A stretch of 64,000 nucleotides of DNA from Flavobacterium sp. WV_118_3 (GTDB lineage: Bacteria > Bacteroidota > Bacteroidia > Flavobacteriales > Flavobacteriaceae), in NCBI RefSeq assembly GCF_039778605.1, contig NZ_CP156060.1, forward strand, positions 479,501 through 543,500, in the 5' to 3' direction. This document shows, piece after piece, positions 53,451 through 62,117 of the stretch; the first letter of the stretch is position 1, and each line of letters begins with the position of its first letter. Below the pieces are notes generated by a model, which saw only the letters and a program-made list of their open reading frames with translations, was not told the DNA's origin and did no database searches. A program made the position numbers and the translations under genes.

Positions 53451-53681
53451 ATGAAACGATTAAATTTAAAAAAGAAAGTAGTTTCCGTTTTAACGGATAA
53501 GGAAAAAGCAAACATCCAGGGTGGTGGAACAAACGAAACATGTGCAAGTTTTGCAACGGAAGTGAAATGGACCGATCCGGAGCCTTGTGGTGTTAAGTTA
53601 ACAAGAAGAGAATGTGTAAGTATACAAATCGAATGTGTTACACATCACTATTGCCCAACCTATACTTGGGAGGAGATGTAA
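53451..53681 (+). CDS. Class I lanthipeptide precursor
   Basis: This 76-residue precursor has a Bacteroidota class I leader (MKRLNLKKKVVSVLTDKEKA, NIQGGG) ending at a Gly-Gly site near residue 25, then a core of about 50 residues. The core has five Cys (31, 46, 55, 62, 68) and each is preceded by a Ser/Thr at 4-5 residues (T27, T41, T51, S57, T64). These would give five consecutive (methyl)lanthionine rings. The gene is directly followed by lanC and lanB. Peptide activity cannot be predicted. Confidence 0.85.
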   Translation: MKRLNLKKKVVSVLTDKEKANIQGGGTNETCASFATEVKWTDPEPCGVKLTRRECVSIQIECVTHHYCPTYTWEEM

Positions 53682-53718
53682 AAAGAGCATCGTAGCATAA
53701 ATAGCGATTGCACACCAT

Positions 53719-53812
53719 CGCATTTATAATCGTATAAATGCATTGTAATATGCAATAGTGTAAAATTGTGCTATTTAAACCGTTGGAGAATACCGGTTCT
53801 TCAACGGTTTTG
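53719..53812. other. Stem-loops between precursor and LanC genes
   Basis: GCATTTATA (53719-53727) pairs with TATAAATGC (53732-53740). A second stem (AAACCGTTG 53777-53785 with CAACGGTTT 53802-53810), followed by a short T run, could partly end the precursor transcript, giving more precursor than enzyme mRNA. Confidence 0.45.
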
Positions 53813-53842
53813 CATTTAATAATGACCTTGAACCTACTTTTG
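53808..53842 (+). promoter_or_regulatory. Possible internal promoter for lanC
   Basis: TTTTG (53808-53812) and TACTTTTG (53835-53842), spaced 22 bases, match the consensus. The predicted start would fall at the ATG at 53846, giving a leaderless mRNA. Confidence 0.45.
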
Positions 53843-53845
53843 TTT

Positions 53846-55060
53846 ATGAATTTTGATAGTTATAAGGAACTGAATACAATAGCGGCGTATCTGCAAAACG
53901 AAACACTGCTTTTTCGTGATAATAAAGTCGCCCAAATCGCATTACATACCGGCCTACCCGGAATCATTCTCACACTGACAGCTATACGGAAACAATTTCC
54001 GGAACTTGTAGATCCTGTCATTCTCAGAAAATATATTGATAAAGTATATATCCTACTTTCGGAAAGTGAAGCTTTTTATCCGTCTTTTAGTGGCGGTCTG
54101 GCGGGATATGGGTTTCTCTTGTACCAATTGGCAGAAGAAAAGCATATCGATATAGCTGATTATAAAGATATCATCGAAGAAATTGACGAAATTATCGCAG
54201 AGCATCTGAATGACAATCTGGAAATGGATCATGTGGATATCCTGCATGGCGCGATGGGAATGGCGCTTTATTTTTTAGAAAAAGGAGCGTCGACATATGC
54301 CGAAAAAGTCATCGACCGTCTGAATGTCACCGCCAAAAGAGAAGAAAATAGCTGTTATTGGAGTACGTTCGATTTTTTTAAAACAAAAGCCTATAAGATT
54401 GATTTTGGTCTGGCACACGGAAATGCCGGAATCCAATACTTTTTAGGCAAATGTCTCAAACATAATATCCAAACGGATACCTGTAAAGAATTGTTGAAAG
54501 AAAGTCTGAATTTTTACCGCCACAATACACAGGAATTAGGAGCGATAAAATCATATTATCCGACGATGTTGTTAGAAGATGATTATCGAAACGGGACGAC
54601 AAAACCGGAAACATCAAGAGTAGCCTGGTGTTATGGGGATCTTGGGATTTTGCACACGCATTTATTGCTGGCAGATGTCTTACAGGATGGTGCTTTACAA
54701 GAAGAGACGATAACAAAATTAAAACAGGTTGCCAGCCGGAGGTTGATCGCTGAAACAATGCACCACGACGCCGGATTGTGTCACGGAACAGCCGGATTGG
54801 CATTGTTGTTTAAAAACAGTTATGACCGTACCGGCGAAATAGCGTTCCGGGAAACTGCAGAGTATTGGTTGCAAAAAACCTACGATTATAAAACAGGTGC
54901 CGATTCCGAAATAGGATATTGCCTTTATGATGGAGGCGAACGAAAGGAAAACGATAGTTCGTTGCTCGAAGGTCTTTCGGGAGTTGCAGCGGCCTATCTG
55001 GCAACGATTTCTCCAATGGGAGCGCCTTTGGTAGACAAAGCAGTATTCCTTAGTTTGTAA
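53846..55060 (+). CDS. Lanthionine synthetase LanC-like cyclase
   Basis: This is a protein of about 404 residues that forms lanthionine rings by adding Cys thiols to dehydro-amino acids. Zinc ligands are in WCYGDLGILHTHL (Cys) and GLCHGTAGLALLF (Cys and His); other repeats are SFSGGLAGYGFLLY, LHGAMGMALYFLEKG and AHGNAGIQYFLG. I start at the ATG at 53846 (MNFDSYKELNTIAAYL); earlier starts at 53822 or 53768 would cover a promoter-like box and the stem-loop. Confidence 0.92.
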   Translation: MNFDSYKELNTIAAYLQNETLLFRDNKVAQIALHTGLPGIILTLTAIRKQFPELVDPVILRKYIDKVYILLSESEAFYPSFSGGLAGYGFLLYQLAEEKHIDIADYKDIIEEIDEIIAEHLNDNLEMDHVDILHGAMGMALYFLEKGASTYAEKVIDRLNVTAKREENSCYWSTFDFFKTKAYKIDFGLAHGNAGIQYFLGKCLKHNIQTDTCKELLKESLNFYRHNTQELGAIKSYYPTMLLEDDYRNGTTKPETSRVAWCYGDLGILHTHLLLADVLQDGALQEETITKLKQVASRRLIAETMHHDAGLCHGTAGLALLFKNSYDRTGEIAFRETAEYWLQKTYDYKTGADSEIGYCLYDGGERKENDSSLLEGLSGVAAAYLATISPMGAPLVDKAVFLSL

Positions 55061-55077
55061 CGATTCAACACCATGAC

Positions 55078-57297
55078 ATGGAACAGAAATTGCCCTATAT
55101 AAACTTTGACAATTACGTCTTACGAACGCCGTTATTGCCGGTCGATCATTTTTTGAAATTGACTTCCGGAAAAGAGGTACCGGACGAAAGTATAAAAAAA
55201 CAATTTGAAAATCCGGTTGTAAAAGAAGCCGTTTTTCTGGCTTCGCCGGTTTTATATCGCGAAATAGAAAAATGGGTATCCGGAAACAGTAAGGACCCAA
55301 AAGAAATACAGAAAATCCGTCTCTCTTTTCTGAAATATTTAACCCGAATGGCTTCCCGATCGACTCCTTTTGGGCTTTTTGCCGGTTGTGGATTAGGAAC
55401 TTTTGCAGAAGAAAGTGCCATCCGGAATACCGATTATACACAAAATAAACGGCATACCCGTTTGGATATGAATTTTGTGGGAGCGTTAAATCAATCGTTT
55501 ACAACCAACCCGTTGATCCGGGAACAACTGCGGTATTATCCGAATTCCAGTTTGTATTTTATAGGCGATCATATCCGTTATGTGGAATGTCTGTATAAAA
55601 ACGGAAATCGCATCCATCATCTGATCGAGATTGAAGGTTCGGATTATATTCGGGATTGTCTCAAACAGGCACAAACGGGTGCTTTTAAAGCGACTTTGGT
55701 TAAAGCGTTAGTTTCGGATGAAATTACCGAAACGGAAGCTACGGAATTTATCGACGAACTAGTCGATAATCAGATATTGGTTAGTGAAATGGAGCTTTCC
55801 GTTTCCGGAACGGAATTTATCGGACAAACGCTTAACCTACTTAAAAACATAAAAGGAGCGGAAGCACAGGTGACGTTATTGGCAGAAGTTGCTGCAAAAA
55901 TAGACGCACTTGATCATACTTTAGGAAATGATCCGGAACGCTATCATGATCTGATCGAAACACTACGCCGGTTCGAAATCCCTTTTGATGAAAAGTTTAT
56001 TTTTCAAACGGATATGTTCCTGAACGCCAGTCGGAATGTACTGGCGCAGGTAGTAACAGTTCCGCTACAAAAGGCGATAACCGTATTAAATCGGATAACG
56101 CCCAAAAACGAAAATCCGCAGTTACAACAATTCATGGAAAAGTTCCGTCAACGTTACGAAGACCGGGAGGTTCCGTTATCGCTGGTATTGGATAATGAAT
56201 TGGGTATTGGTTATCCGGTCAATAATTACAAAGGAGGAATCAACACGCTGTTGCATAATATCCGTGTGCCGAATGTTGGAACGCAAAAACGAAAAGAAGT
56301 GCGTTGGACGGCACTTGATAGTATTTTATACCGAAAAATACAGGAAGCACGGGAAAATAAAAGTGCAGTGATCCGGATTGATGAAGCCGATTTAAAAGGA
56401 ACCGAAGCAGGTTGGGATGACCTTCCGGATACATTTTCGGTAGTAGCAGAGGTTGTAAAAGGCGAAAAAGAGGAGCAGTTGGTGATCCGCTCTGTAGGAG
56501 GATCGGGCGCTGCCAATCTGATGGGGCGTTTTTGTTTGGGTGATCCACAAATGGACAAACATGCGCGCACTATTATTCGGGCGGAAGAAGAACTAAATCC
56601 GGATAAATTGGTATCGGAAATTATTCATTTACCCGAAAATAGAGTAGGGAATGTACTAATGCGACCGGATTTCAGACAATTCGAGATCCCGTATCTGGCG
56701 ACTTCGGGTAAACCCACGGAAAATCAGATCCCGATAACCGATTTATACGTTTCGATAAAAAGCGGCCGAATCGTTTTACGTTCCCGTAAGCACAATAAAG
56801 AGGTTTTGCCCCGACTCACCAATGCACATAATTACAGTTACAATTCCTTGCCGGTCTATCATTTTTTATGCGATTTACAAGCACAGGGTAAAAGAGGTGG
56901 TTTGTATTTTAACTGGGGTGTTCAACGTGACGAATCGAATTTTCTGCCACGAGTGGAATATGATACCATTATTCTGTCCAAAGCCAAATGGAAAGTAGTA
57001 GGAAAAGAATTTGAAAAACTAAAGGCTATCGATACGATCTCCGGTTTGGCGGAAGTTACTCAATGGCGACACGAACGAAAGATACCGCAATATGTTGTTT
57101 TGGTTGAAGGGGATAATAAGTTGTTGTTAAATCTGGAAAACCTGACCTCCTTTCAGATGTTGGTTTCGGCTGTTGCGAAAAAAAGTGTGTTCGAGCTGGA
57201 AGAATTTCTGGGAACCGATGCAACGCTGGTAGGTGGAAACGAAACGGAGTATTTCGCCAATGAGTTTATTTTTTCTTTTTTTAAAACCCGATCTTAA
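55078..57297 (+). CDS. Lantibiotic dehydratase LanB, glutamylation part
   Basis: This is a 739-residue protein matching the N-terminal lantibiotic dehydratase domain (PF04738). It uses glutamyl-tRNA to glutamylate Ser/Thr in the core peptide. Family signatures include TRMASRSTPFGLFAGCGLG (about residue 95) and RLDMNFVGALN. The elimination domain that is normally fused at the C-terminus is separate in the next gene, as in other Bacteroidota clusters such as pinensin, from memory. Confidence 0.93.
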   Translation: MEQKLPYINFDNYVLRTPLLPVDHFLKLTSGKEVPDESIKKQFENPVVKEAVFLASPVLYREIEKWVSGNSKDPKEIQKIRLSFLKYLTRMASRSTPFGLFAGCGLGTFAEESAIRNTDYTQNKRHTRLDMNFVGALNQSFTTNPLIREQLRYYPNSSLYFIGDHIRYVECLYKNGNRIHHLIEIEGSDYIRDCLKQAQTGAFKATLVKALVSDEITETEATEFIDELVDNQILVSEMELSVSGTEFIGQTLNLLKNIKGAEAQVTLLAEVAAKIDALDHTLGNDPERYHDLIETLRRFEIPFDEKFIFQTDMFLNASRNVLAQVVTVPLQKAITVLNRITPKNENPQLQQFMEKFRQRYEDREVPLSLVLDNELGIGYPVNNYKGGINTLLHNIRVPNVGTQKRKEVRWTALDSILYRKIQEARENKSAVIRIDEADLKGTEAGWDDLPDTFSVVAEVVKGEKEEQLVIRSVGGSGAANLMGRFCLGDPQMDKHARTIIRAEEELNPDKLVSEIIHLPENRVGNVLMRPDFRQFEIPYLATSGKPTENQIPITDLYVSIKSGRIVLRSRKHNKEVLPRLTNAHNYSYNSLPVYHFLCDLQAQGKRGGLYFNWGVQRDESNFLPRVEYDTIILSKAKWKVVGKEFEKLKAIDTISGLAEVTQWRHERKIPQYVVLVEGDNKLLLNLENLTSFQMLVSAVAKKSVFELEEFLGTDATLVGGNETEYFANEFIFSFFKTRS

Positions 57298-57308
57298 AAA
57301 GGAACCAA

Positions 57309-58193
57309 ATGGAAAACAATGTCAAAGCAACTTTTCTTATAGGGGAAGAATGGCTGTATTATAAGATTTATACCGGTTTTGCAACAACCGATTCGGTTTT
57401 GTACAATCATTTATACACGGTGGTAACCGGTTTGTTACGCGACGGAGTAATCGATAAATGGTTTTTTATCCGCTATGCCGACCCGGAACATCACTTGCGA
57501 CTGCGATTGCATCTGACGGAACCGGAACATATCGGATTGGTGATTCTCGCTTTTCGGGATACGTTTCGCCGTTTGTCGGATCAGCATACAATCTGGAAAA
57601 TCCAAACCGAAACCTACGAACGGGAATTGAGTCGTTACGGAGAAATGGTAATGGAAGAAACCGAAACGCTCTTTTTTTACGATAGCGAATGTATGGTCAA
57701 ACTACTTACCGTATTAGAGCTTACCGATAATGATAATGAAAGATGGATGGTCGGAATGGCGGCAATCGATTCGTTTTTGAGTGTTTTTGAGTATGATATG
57801 ATGGCCCGAAAAAAGCTGACGGAGCATCTTAGAACCGGATTTTTTAAAGAGTTTCAGGTAAATGCTATGACCAAAAAAGACCTGAGTACAAAATACCGGA
57901 ATCATAAAAATGAAATCGATCGTTTTATGAAAAGCAATCCCGATTCAAACGACCTAAAAGCATTGCTTCTGGAAAGAAATAAGATTATTCTGACAGCGGC
58001 AAATAGAATACGGGAAGCGTTGGAACCGGAACGTTTGGACGATGTGTTGGGGAGTCATATTCATATGATGATGAATCGTTTGTTTGATTCCAACAATCGT
58101 CAGTGTGAAATGATATTATACGACCTGTTGTGCAGTTATTACACCTCGGTGTTGGCGCGCGAAAAGAAAGCGCAGTTAACGATTTCCGGTTAA
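57309..58193 (+). CDS. Thiopeptide-type bacteriocin biosynthesis (LanB elimination) protein
   Basis: This is a 294-residue protein of the SpaB_C family (PF14028): EWLYYKIYTGFATTDSVLY at the start, WFFIRYADPEHHLRLRLHL with the substrate-binding strand, then a helical second half ending ANRIREALEPE and HIHMMMNRLFDSNNRQ. It removes glutamate to make dehydro-amino acids. It begins 11 bases after LanB. No transporter or leader peptidase gene follows. Confidence 0.93.
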   Translation: MENNVKATFLIGEEWLYYKIYTGFATTDSVLYNHLYTVVTGLLRDGVIDKWFFIRYADPEHHLRLRLHLTEPEHIGLVILAFRDTFRRLSDQHTIWKIQTETYERELSRYGEMVMEETETLFFYDSECMVKLLTVLELTDNDNERWMVGMAAIDSFLSVFEYDMMARKKLTEHLRTGFFKEFQVNAMTKKDLSTKYRNHKNEIDRFMKSNPDSNDLKALLLERNKIILTAANRIREALEPERLDDVLGSHIHMMMNRLFDSNNRQCEMILYDLLCSYYTSVLAREKKAQLTISG

Positions 58194-58238
58194 TCGTTAC
58201 GATTAAAAAAGTGTATTTTTGCTGCAAATACCACTGTT

Positions 58239-58820
58239 ATGCCACACCATCATTTCCTGATCCACAAACCGCACGGTTATCTGAGTCAGTTTATTTATGA
58301 AAAAAAACGACATAAAAAACTACTGGGTGAACTCTATGCTTTTCCGGAGGGAACGATGGCTATCGGCCGATTGGATGAAGATTCGGAGGGATTGTTGTTA
58401 CTTACGACCGATGGAATGATGAGTGAAAAAGTGCGTAGCAAAACCGTAGCCAAAGAGTACTATGCTCAGGTAGACGGAATCATTACGCCCGAAGCCGTTA
58501 AAGCCTTACAAAACGGTGTCGAAATCGGAGTAAAAGGAACGCGCTATACGACAAAAAACTGCGAAGCCAGGCTTATAACCGAATTACCGGATTATATAGG
58601 TGTTGGGCGGAGAATCCGCGACGAACGACACGGGCCAACCAGTTGGGTTTCGATAACGTTAACCGAAGGGAAATTTCGTCAGGTACGAAAAATGACAGCG
58701 GCTGTAGGCTTTCCAACGTTACGTCTCGTTCGCGTGCGAATTGGTAATCTGACGTTAGAAAATCTGGAAGCCGGAGCGGTGCGCGAAGTGCAACATTTTG
58801 AACTGCCCGAAACAGTATAA
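58239..58820 (+). CDS. Pseudouridine synthase (RluE/RsuA family)
   Basis: This is a 193-residue rRNA pseudouridine synthase. The catalytic Asp lies in AIGRLDEDSEGLLLLTTDG. Other motifs are FLIHKPHGYLSQF, KEYYAQVDG and EGKFRQVRKMTAAVGFPTLRL. The lack of an S4 domain and the short length suit RluE (23S rRNA position near 2457). It begins 45 bases after the lanthipeptide cluster but is not part of it. Confidence 0.92.
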   Translation: MPHHHFLIHKPHGYLSQFIYEKKRHKKLLGELYAFPEGTMAIGRLDEDSEGLLLLTTDGMMSEKVRSKTVAKEYYAQVDGIITPEAVKALQNGVEIGVKGTRYTTKNCEARLITELPDYIGVGRRIRDERHGPTSWVSITLTEGKFRQVRKMTAAVGFPTLRLVRVRIGNLTLENLEAGAVREVQHFELPETV

Positions 58821-58946
58821 CAACGTATTTTTTTAGTGAAAGATACCGGATGATCATCCTAAAAAATAACGAACGGTTTAGGTGTCGGATTCGAATATTG
58901 GCTACATTTGAGATTCCAAACAAAACAAACAAAAAACAACAAAATT

Positions 58947-59378
58947 ATGGCAAATGTAAATCCTTATTTAACATTCAACGGTACCTGTGAGGCGGCGTTT
59001 GATTTTTACCAATCGGTATTTGGTGGTGAATTCCAGTACAAAGGAAAGTTTAAAGATATGCCTTCCGAGCAGCCCATGCCGGAATCGGAACAAGAAAAAA
59101 TCATGCACGTAAGTCTTCCAATTGGTGGAACAATTTTAATGGGAAGTGATTCTGCAGAAGGTTGCGGCGGACATAGGGTTACGGCCGGGGATAATATTTC
59201 GATCTCCATCAATGCTGATTCGGAAGCGGATGCAAAACGTATTTTCGAAGGACTTTCAGCCGGAGGAAAAGTAACCATGCCTTTGGAAAAAACATTCTGG
59301 GGGGCTTTATTCGGAATGTTTACCGATAAATTCGGAATCCACTGGATGGTAAACTACGATTACGAACAAAAAGGATAA
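58947..59378 (+). CDS. VOC family (PhnB-like) protein
   Basis: This is a 143-residue vicinal-oxygen-chelate-fold protein. ANVNPYLTFNGTCEAAFDFY and KVTMPLEKTFWGALFGMFTDK are the PhnB/YjdN signature. I start at the ATG at 58947, because earlier codons are A-rich leader. These proteins are of varied or unknown function. Confidence 0.9.
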   Translation: MANVNPYLTFNGTCEAAFDFYQSVFGGEFQYKGKFKDMPSEQPMPESEQEKIMHVSLPIGGTILMGSDSAEGCGGHRVTAGDNISISINADSEADAKRIFEGLSAGGKVTMPLEKTFWGALFGMFTDKFGIHWMVNYDYEQKG

Positions 59379-59388
59379 TAAAATAAAG

Positions 59389-59466
59389 ACCTGTCCGGTT
59401 TTCAAAACCTGACAGGTCCATAAAACTTGATCATACAACCTGTTAGGTTCCAGAAACCGGACAGTT
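59389..59466. repeat. Paired intergenic palindromic repeats, copies 3 and 4
   Basis: CCTGTCCGGTTTTC and AAAACCTGACAGG form one inverted repeat; ACCTGTTAGGTTCC with GAAACCGGACAG forms another. They are related to the elements at 1370 and 2227 and lie between convergent genes. Confidence 0.5.
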
Positions 59467-59477
59467 TTTTTTATACT

Positions 59478-60251
59478 TTATTTAAAAATCTCATCAAAAA
59501 AGTCAAGCATGGCTTTCCAGGAACGTTTGGCTGCTTTTTCGTTATAAGCTACACCTTTACTGTTGTCGCTTCCGGCATCTTTATGCGTAAAACCGTGAAC
59601 GGAATTGGCATAATACACCATCTGCCAGTCGGCTTTCGCATCGCGCATTTCCTGTTGGAAGTTTTTAATATCGCTTTCCGGTACATACGGATCGTCGGCA
59701 CCGTGAAGGATCAGTACTTTTGGTTGAATAAGCCCGGTTTTTTCGTTCGGTTCTTTTGCTAATCCACCGTGAAAAGAGACAATACCTTTTACCGGGAAAT
59801 TGGCCCGTGCGGCTTCAATGGCACCGGTTCCGCCAAAGCAATAACCTATTACGGCCAGTTCTTTCGGATTGGCACCTTGTTTTACCAATTCGTCAAGTGC
59901 CAGTCGGATACGTTTTTGATATTCCAACGGATTCTTTTTATAAAAACCGGCACGTTCTCCAGCTTGTTTTGTATTTTCCGGTTTGTTGCCCACGCCATAA
60001 ATATCGGCTACAAAAGCATAGTAGCCCAGTTTTTCCAATTCCTGAGCGCTTTCTTTTGCATTGGCGTCAATTCCCATCCAGGCGGGTAAAATCAGTACGC
60101 CCGGCTTATTGGCTTTTGATTTTTTAGGAGTAGCCATCAAACCCTGAAGGGCTTGCTTACCATCGGAATAATCGACTGTTTTGAGTTGTGCCTGAGCAAT
60201 ACTGCTGGTTAGCATTAATATCAGAGCAGTGGTTGGGGTTTTCCAGTTCAT
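59478..60251 (-). CDS. Dienelactone hydrolase family protein, secreted
   Basis: This is a 257-residue alpha/beta hydrolase with a signal peptide (ALILMLTSSIAQAQ). The nucleophile is the Cys in VIGYCFGGTGAIEA; the Asp in HGADDPYVPES and the His in NSVHGFTHKDAG complete the triad. PKVLILHGADDPYVP is typical of DLH. The natural substrate is unknown. Confidence 0.92.
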   Translation of the reverse strand: MNWKTPTTALILMLTSSIAQAQLKTVDYSDGKQALQGLMATPKKSKANKPGVLILPAWMGIDANAKESAQELEKLGYYAFVADIYGVGNKPENTKQAGERAGFYKKNPLEYQKRIRLALDELVKQGANPKELAVIGYCFGGTGAIEAARANFPVKGIVSFHGGLAKEPNEKTGLIQPKVLILHGADDPYVPESDIKNFQQEMRDAKADWQMVYYANSVHGFTHKDAGSDNSKGVAYNEKAAKRSWKAMLDFFDEIFK

Positions 60252-60296
60252 GATAATTATTTTTTGTTCGGTTAAAATTACAAAACCGAATTGGAT

Positions 60297-61085
60297 TTAG
60301 CGAATGATAAACTTCCCTTTTTCGCTGTCGAATACAATGTTTTCATCTTTAAAAAGCTGATCAAATATCTGATTCGCAATCAGGTTACAAGGTGTATCCT
60401 GTAAAACGGTTCCCGGTAACATCACAATCATTTCATCGCTAAGTTGTATAGCCAGGTCGATATCATGAGTGGAAAATAAAATACATTTTCCGGTTTCGTG
60501 TGCCAGTCGTTTTAAAAGTTGAAACAAGGTCACTTTATGTAAAAGATCCAGATGTGTAGTCGGTTCATCCAGAATAATAAGTGGCGTATCCTGCGCCAAC
60601 GCGCGGGCTACGAGTACTTTTTGTAATTGTCCGTCGCTAATCTCATAATGTCTTTTATCGGACAGATGTGTGATCTGAGTCAGTTCCAGGGCTTTTTTAA
60701 TCTGAGCGATGTCTTCGTCCGAAAGTGTCCCAAGCCAGTTGGTATAGGGTTGCCGACCAAGGGCTACCAGTTCGAAAACACTAAGGTTACTCGGCGGTAG
60801 TTTTTCGGTGAGTACCAGGCTTAAATGTTGCGCCAGTTCAAGTGGTTCGTAGGCACTAATATTTTTATCGTTAAGTAAAACGGTTCCTTCCAACGGTTTC
60901 TGAATCCCGGTAAGGGTACGTAATAAGGTCGATTTTCCAATACCATTACTGCCGATTAGCGTGATGAGCTTACCCAAAGGTAATTCCAATTGCAGTTGTT
61001 CGGCGATGATGGTGGTCGCTTTTTTGGTTTTGTAACCAATGGTCAAACCCGAAGTTGTCAATATGTTGTGCTGTGTTGTCGCCAT
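60297..61085 (-). CDS. ABC transporter ATP-binding protein, BtuD/FecE type
   Basis: This is a 262-residue ATPase. Walker A is GSNGIGKSTLL, the signature is ISDGQLQKVLVARAL (SDGQ variant), and Walker B LIILDEPTTHLD. It powers uptake of the cobalamin or siderophore ligand brought by the neighbouring permease and binding protein. It overlaps the permease gene by one base. Confidence 0.93.
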   Translation of the reverse strand: MATTQHNILTTSGLTIGYKTKKATTIIAEQLQLELPLGKLITLIGSNGIGKSTLLRTLTGIQKPLEGTVLLNDKNISAYEPLELAQHLSLVLTEKLPPSNLSVFELVALGRQPYTNWLGTLSDEDIAQIKKALELTQITHLSDKRHYEISDGQLQKVLVARALAQDTPLIILDEPTTHLDLLHKVTLFQLLKRLAHETGKCILFSTHDIDLAIQLSDEMIVMLPGTVLQDTPCNLIANQIFDQLFKDENIVFDSEKGKFIIR

Positions 61086-62116
61086 TAATTGATCATTTTG
61101 CGTTTTCGGAGTAATAACCAGATTACCACCGGAGCACCGATCAGTGAAGTGATGGCGTTAATCGGTAAGGTCATTTCACTTCCTGGTAGTTGCGAAAGCG
61201 TATCGCATAAAAGCATAATCGCTGCGCCCAATACTAAAGTCGCCCAGAATAATATCGCATGATTACTGGTTTGAAACAACAATTTGGCCATATGCGGCAC
61301 GGCTAATCCGACAAAGGCTATCGGTCCGGCAAAAGCAGTGATGCTTCCGGCCAGTAAACTCGTAGCGATGATAATGATAAAACGGATTCTTCGAAAGTTG
61401 ATCCCTAGGCTACGAGCATAATTTTCGCCTAAAAGTAAAGCATTTAAGGGTTTGATGCTGATCAAACTTAACAGCATACCGATAAACACGGTGATAAACA
61501 GTATTGTGATTGATGTCCACGACAGGTTACCGAGGCTTCCCAACGACCAGAATGTGAATTTTTGTAATTGTTCGGCGGTGCTGAAATAGGTTAATACGCC
61601 TACAATGGCTGAGGCAAAGTTTCCAAACATCAAACCGACGATCAGTATTGCCATCGTGTCCCGTAATTGACGCGATACAAACAGAACGGCCATTAAAACC
61701 AAAAAGCTACCCAATGTGGAAGCAATTACGATTCCGTAGGACGAAACCAGTAGCTCGCGTAAAAATACCGGTAAGATTCCCGCACCCAAAATTACAAAAG
61801 CAACACCCAGACTCGCTCCGGAACTTAATCCGAGAACATACGGTCCCGCCAGCGGATTGCGGAATAAGGTCTGCATTAACAAACCGCTGATCGATAAGCC
61901 CATTCCGGCCAATATAGCGGTAAAGGCTTTTGGCAATCGGTAATTCAGGATAATGTATTCCCACGATTTTTTGCTGACTTCATTACCGGTCAGGCTGTTT
62001 AGGATTTCCTTTAAAGGTACGGAAACAGAACCCGTTCCGATATTGATCAGAAAAAGTGCGATCAGGGTAATTCCCAGTAATCCGAATAGTAGTTTATGGC
62101 GGTTGGTCGCGGTCAA
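61085..62116 (-). CDS. FecCD-family permease, BtuC type
   Basis: This is a 343-residue inner-membrane permease of the FecCD family with about ten helices. GLSISGLLMQTLFRNPLAGPYVLGL (split: LSISGLLMQTLFRNPLA and GPYVLGLSSGASLG) and LLAGSITAFAGPIAFVGLAVPH are the family motifs. It follows the binding-protein gene by one base. Context with the B12 riboswitch favours cobalamin, but iron-chelate transport is not excluded. Confidence 0.93.
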   Translation of the reverse strand: MTATNRHKLLFGLLGITLIALFLINIGTGSVSVPLKEILNSLTGNEVSKKSWEYIILNYRLPKAFTAILAGMGLSISGLLMQTLFRNPLAGPYVLGLSSGASLGVAFVILGAGILPVFLRELLVSSYGIVIASTLGSFLVLMAVLFVSRQLRDTMAILIVGLMFGNFASAIVGVLTYFSTAEQLQKFTFWSLGSLGNLSWTSITILFITVFIGMLLSLISIKPLNALLLGENYARSLGINFRRIRFIIIIATSLLAGSITAFAGPIAFVGLAVPHMAKLLFQTSNHAILFWATLVLGAAIMLLCDTLSQLPGSEMTLPINAITSLIGAPVVIWLLLRKRKMIN

Positions 62117-62117
62117 A

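Noticed and set aside
54719..55441. 240-codon ORF antisense to lanC/lanB
   Set aside because: It lies opposite two well-supported genes and shows no domain; it is a shadow.
53451..58193. Thiopeptide cluster
   Set aside because: No YcaO cyclodehydratase or pyridine synthase is present; LanC together with the LanB parts indicates a lanthipeptide.
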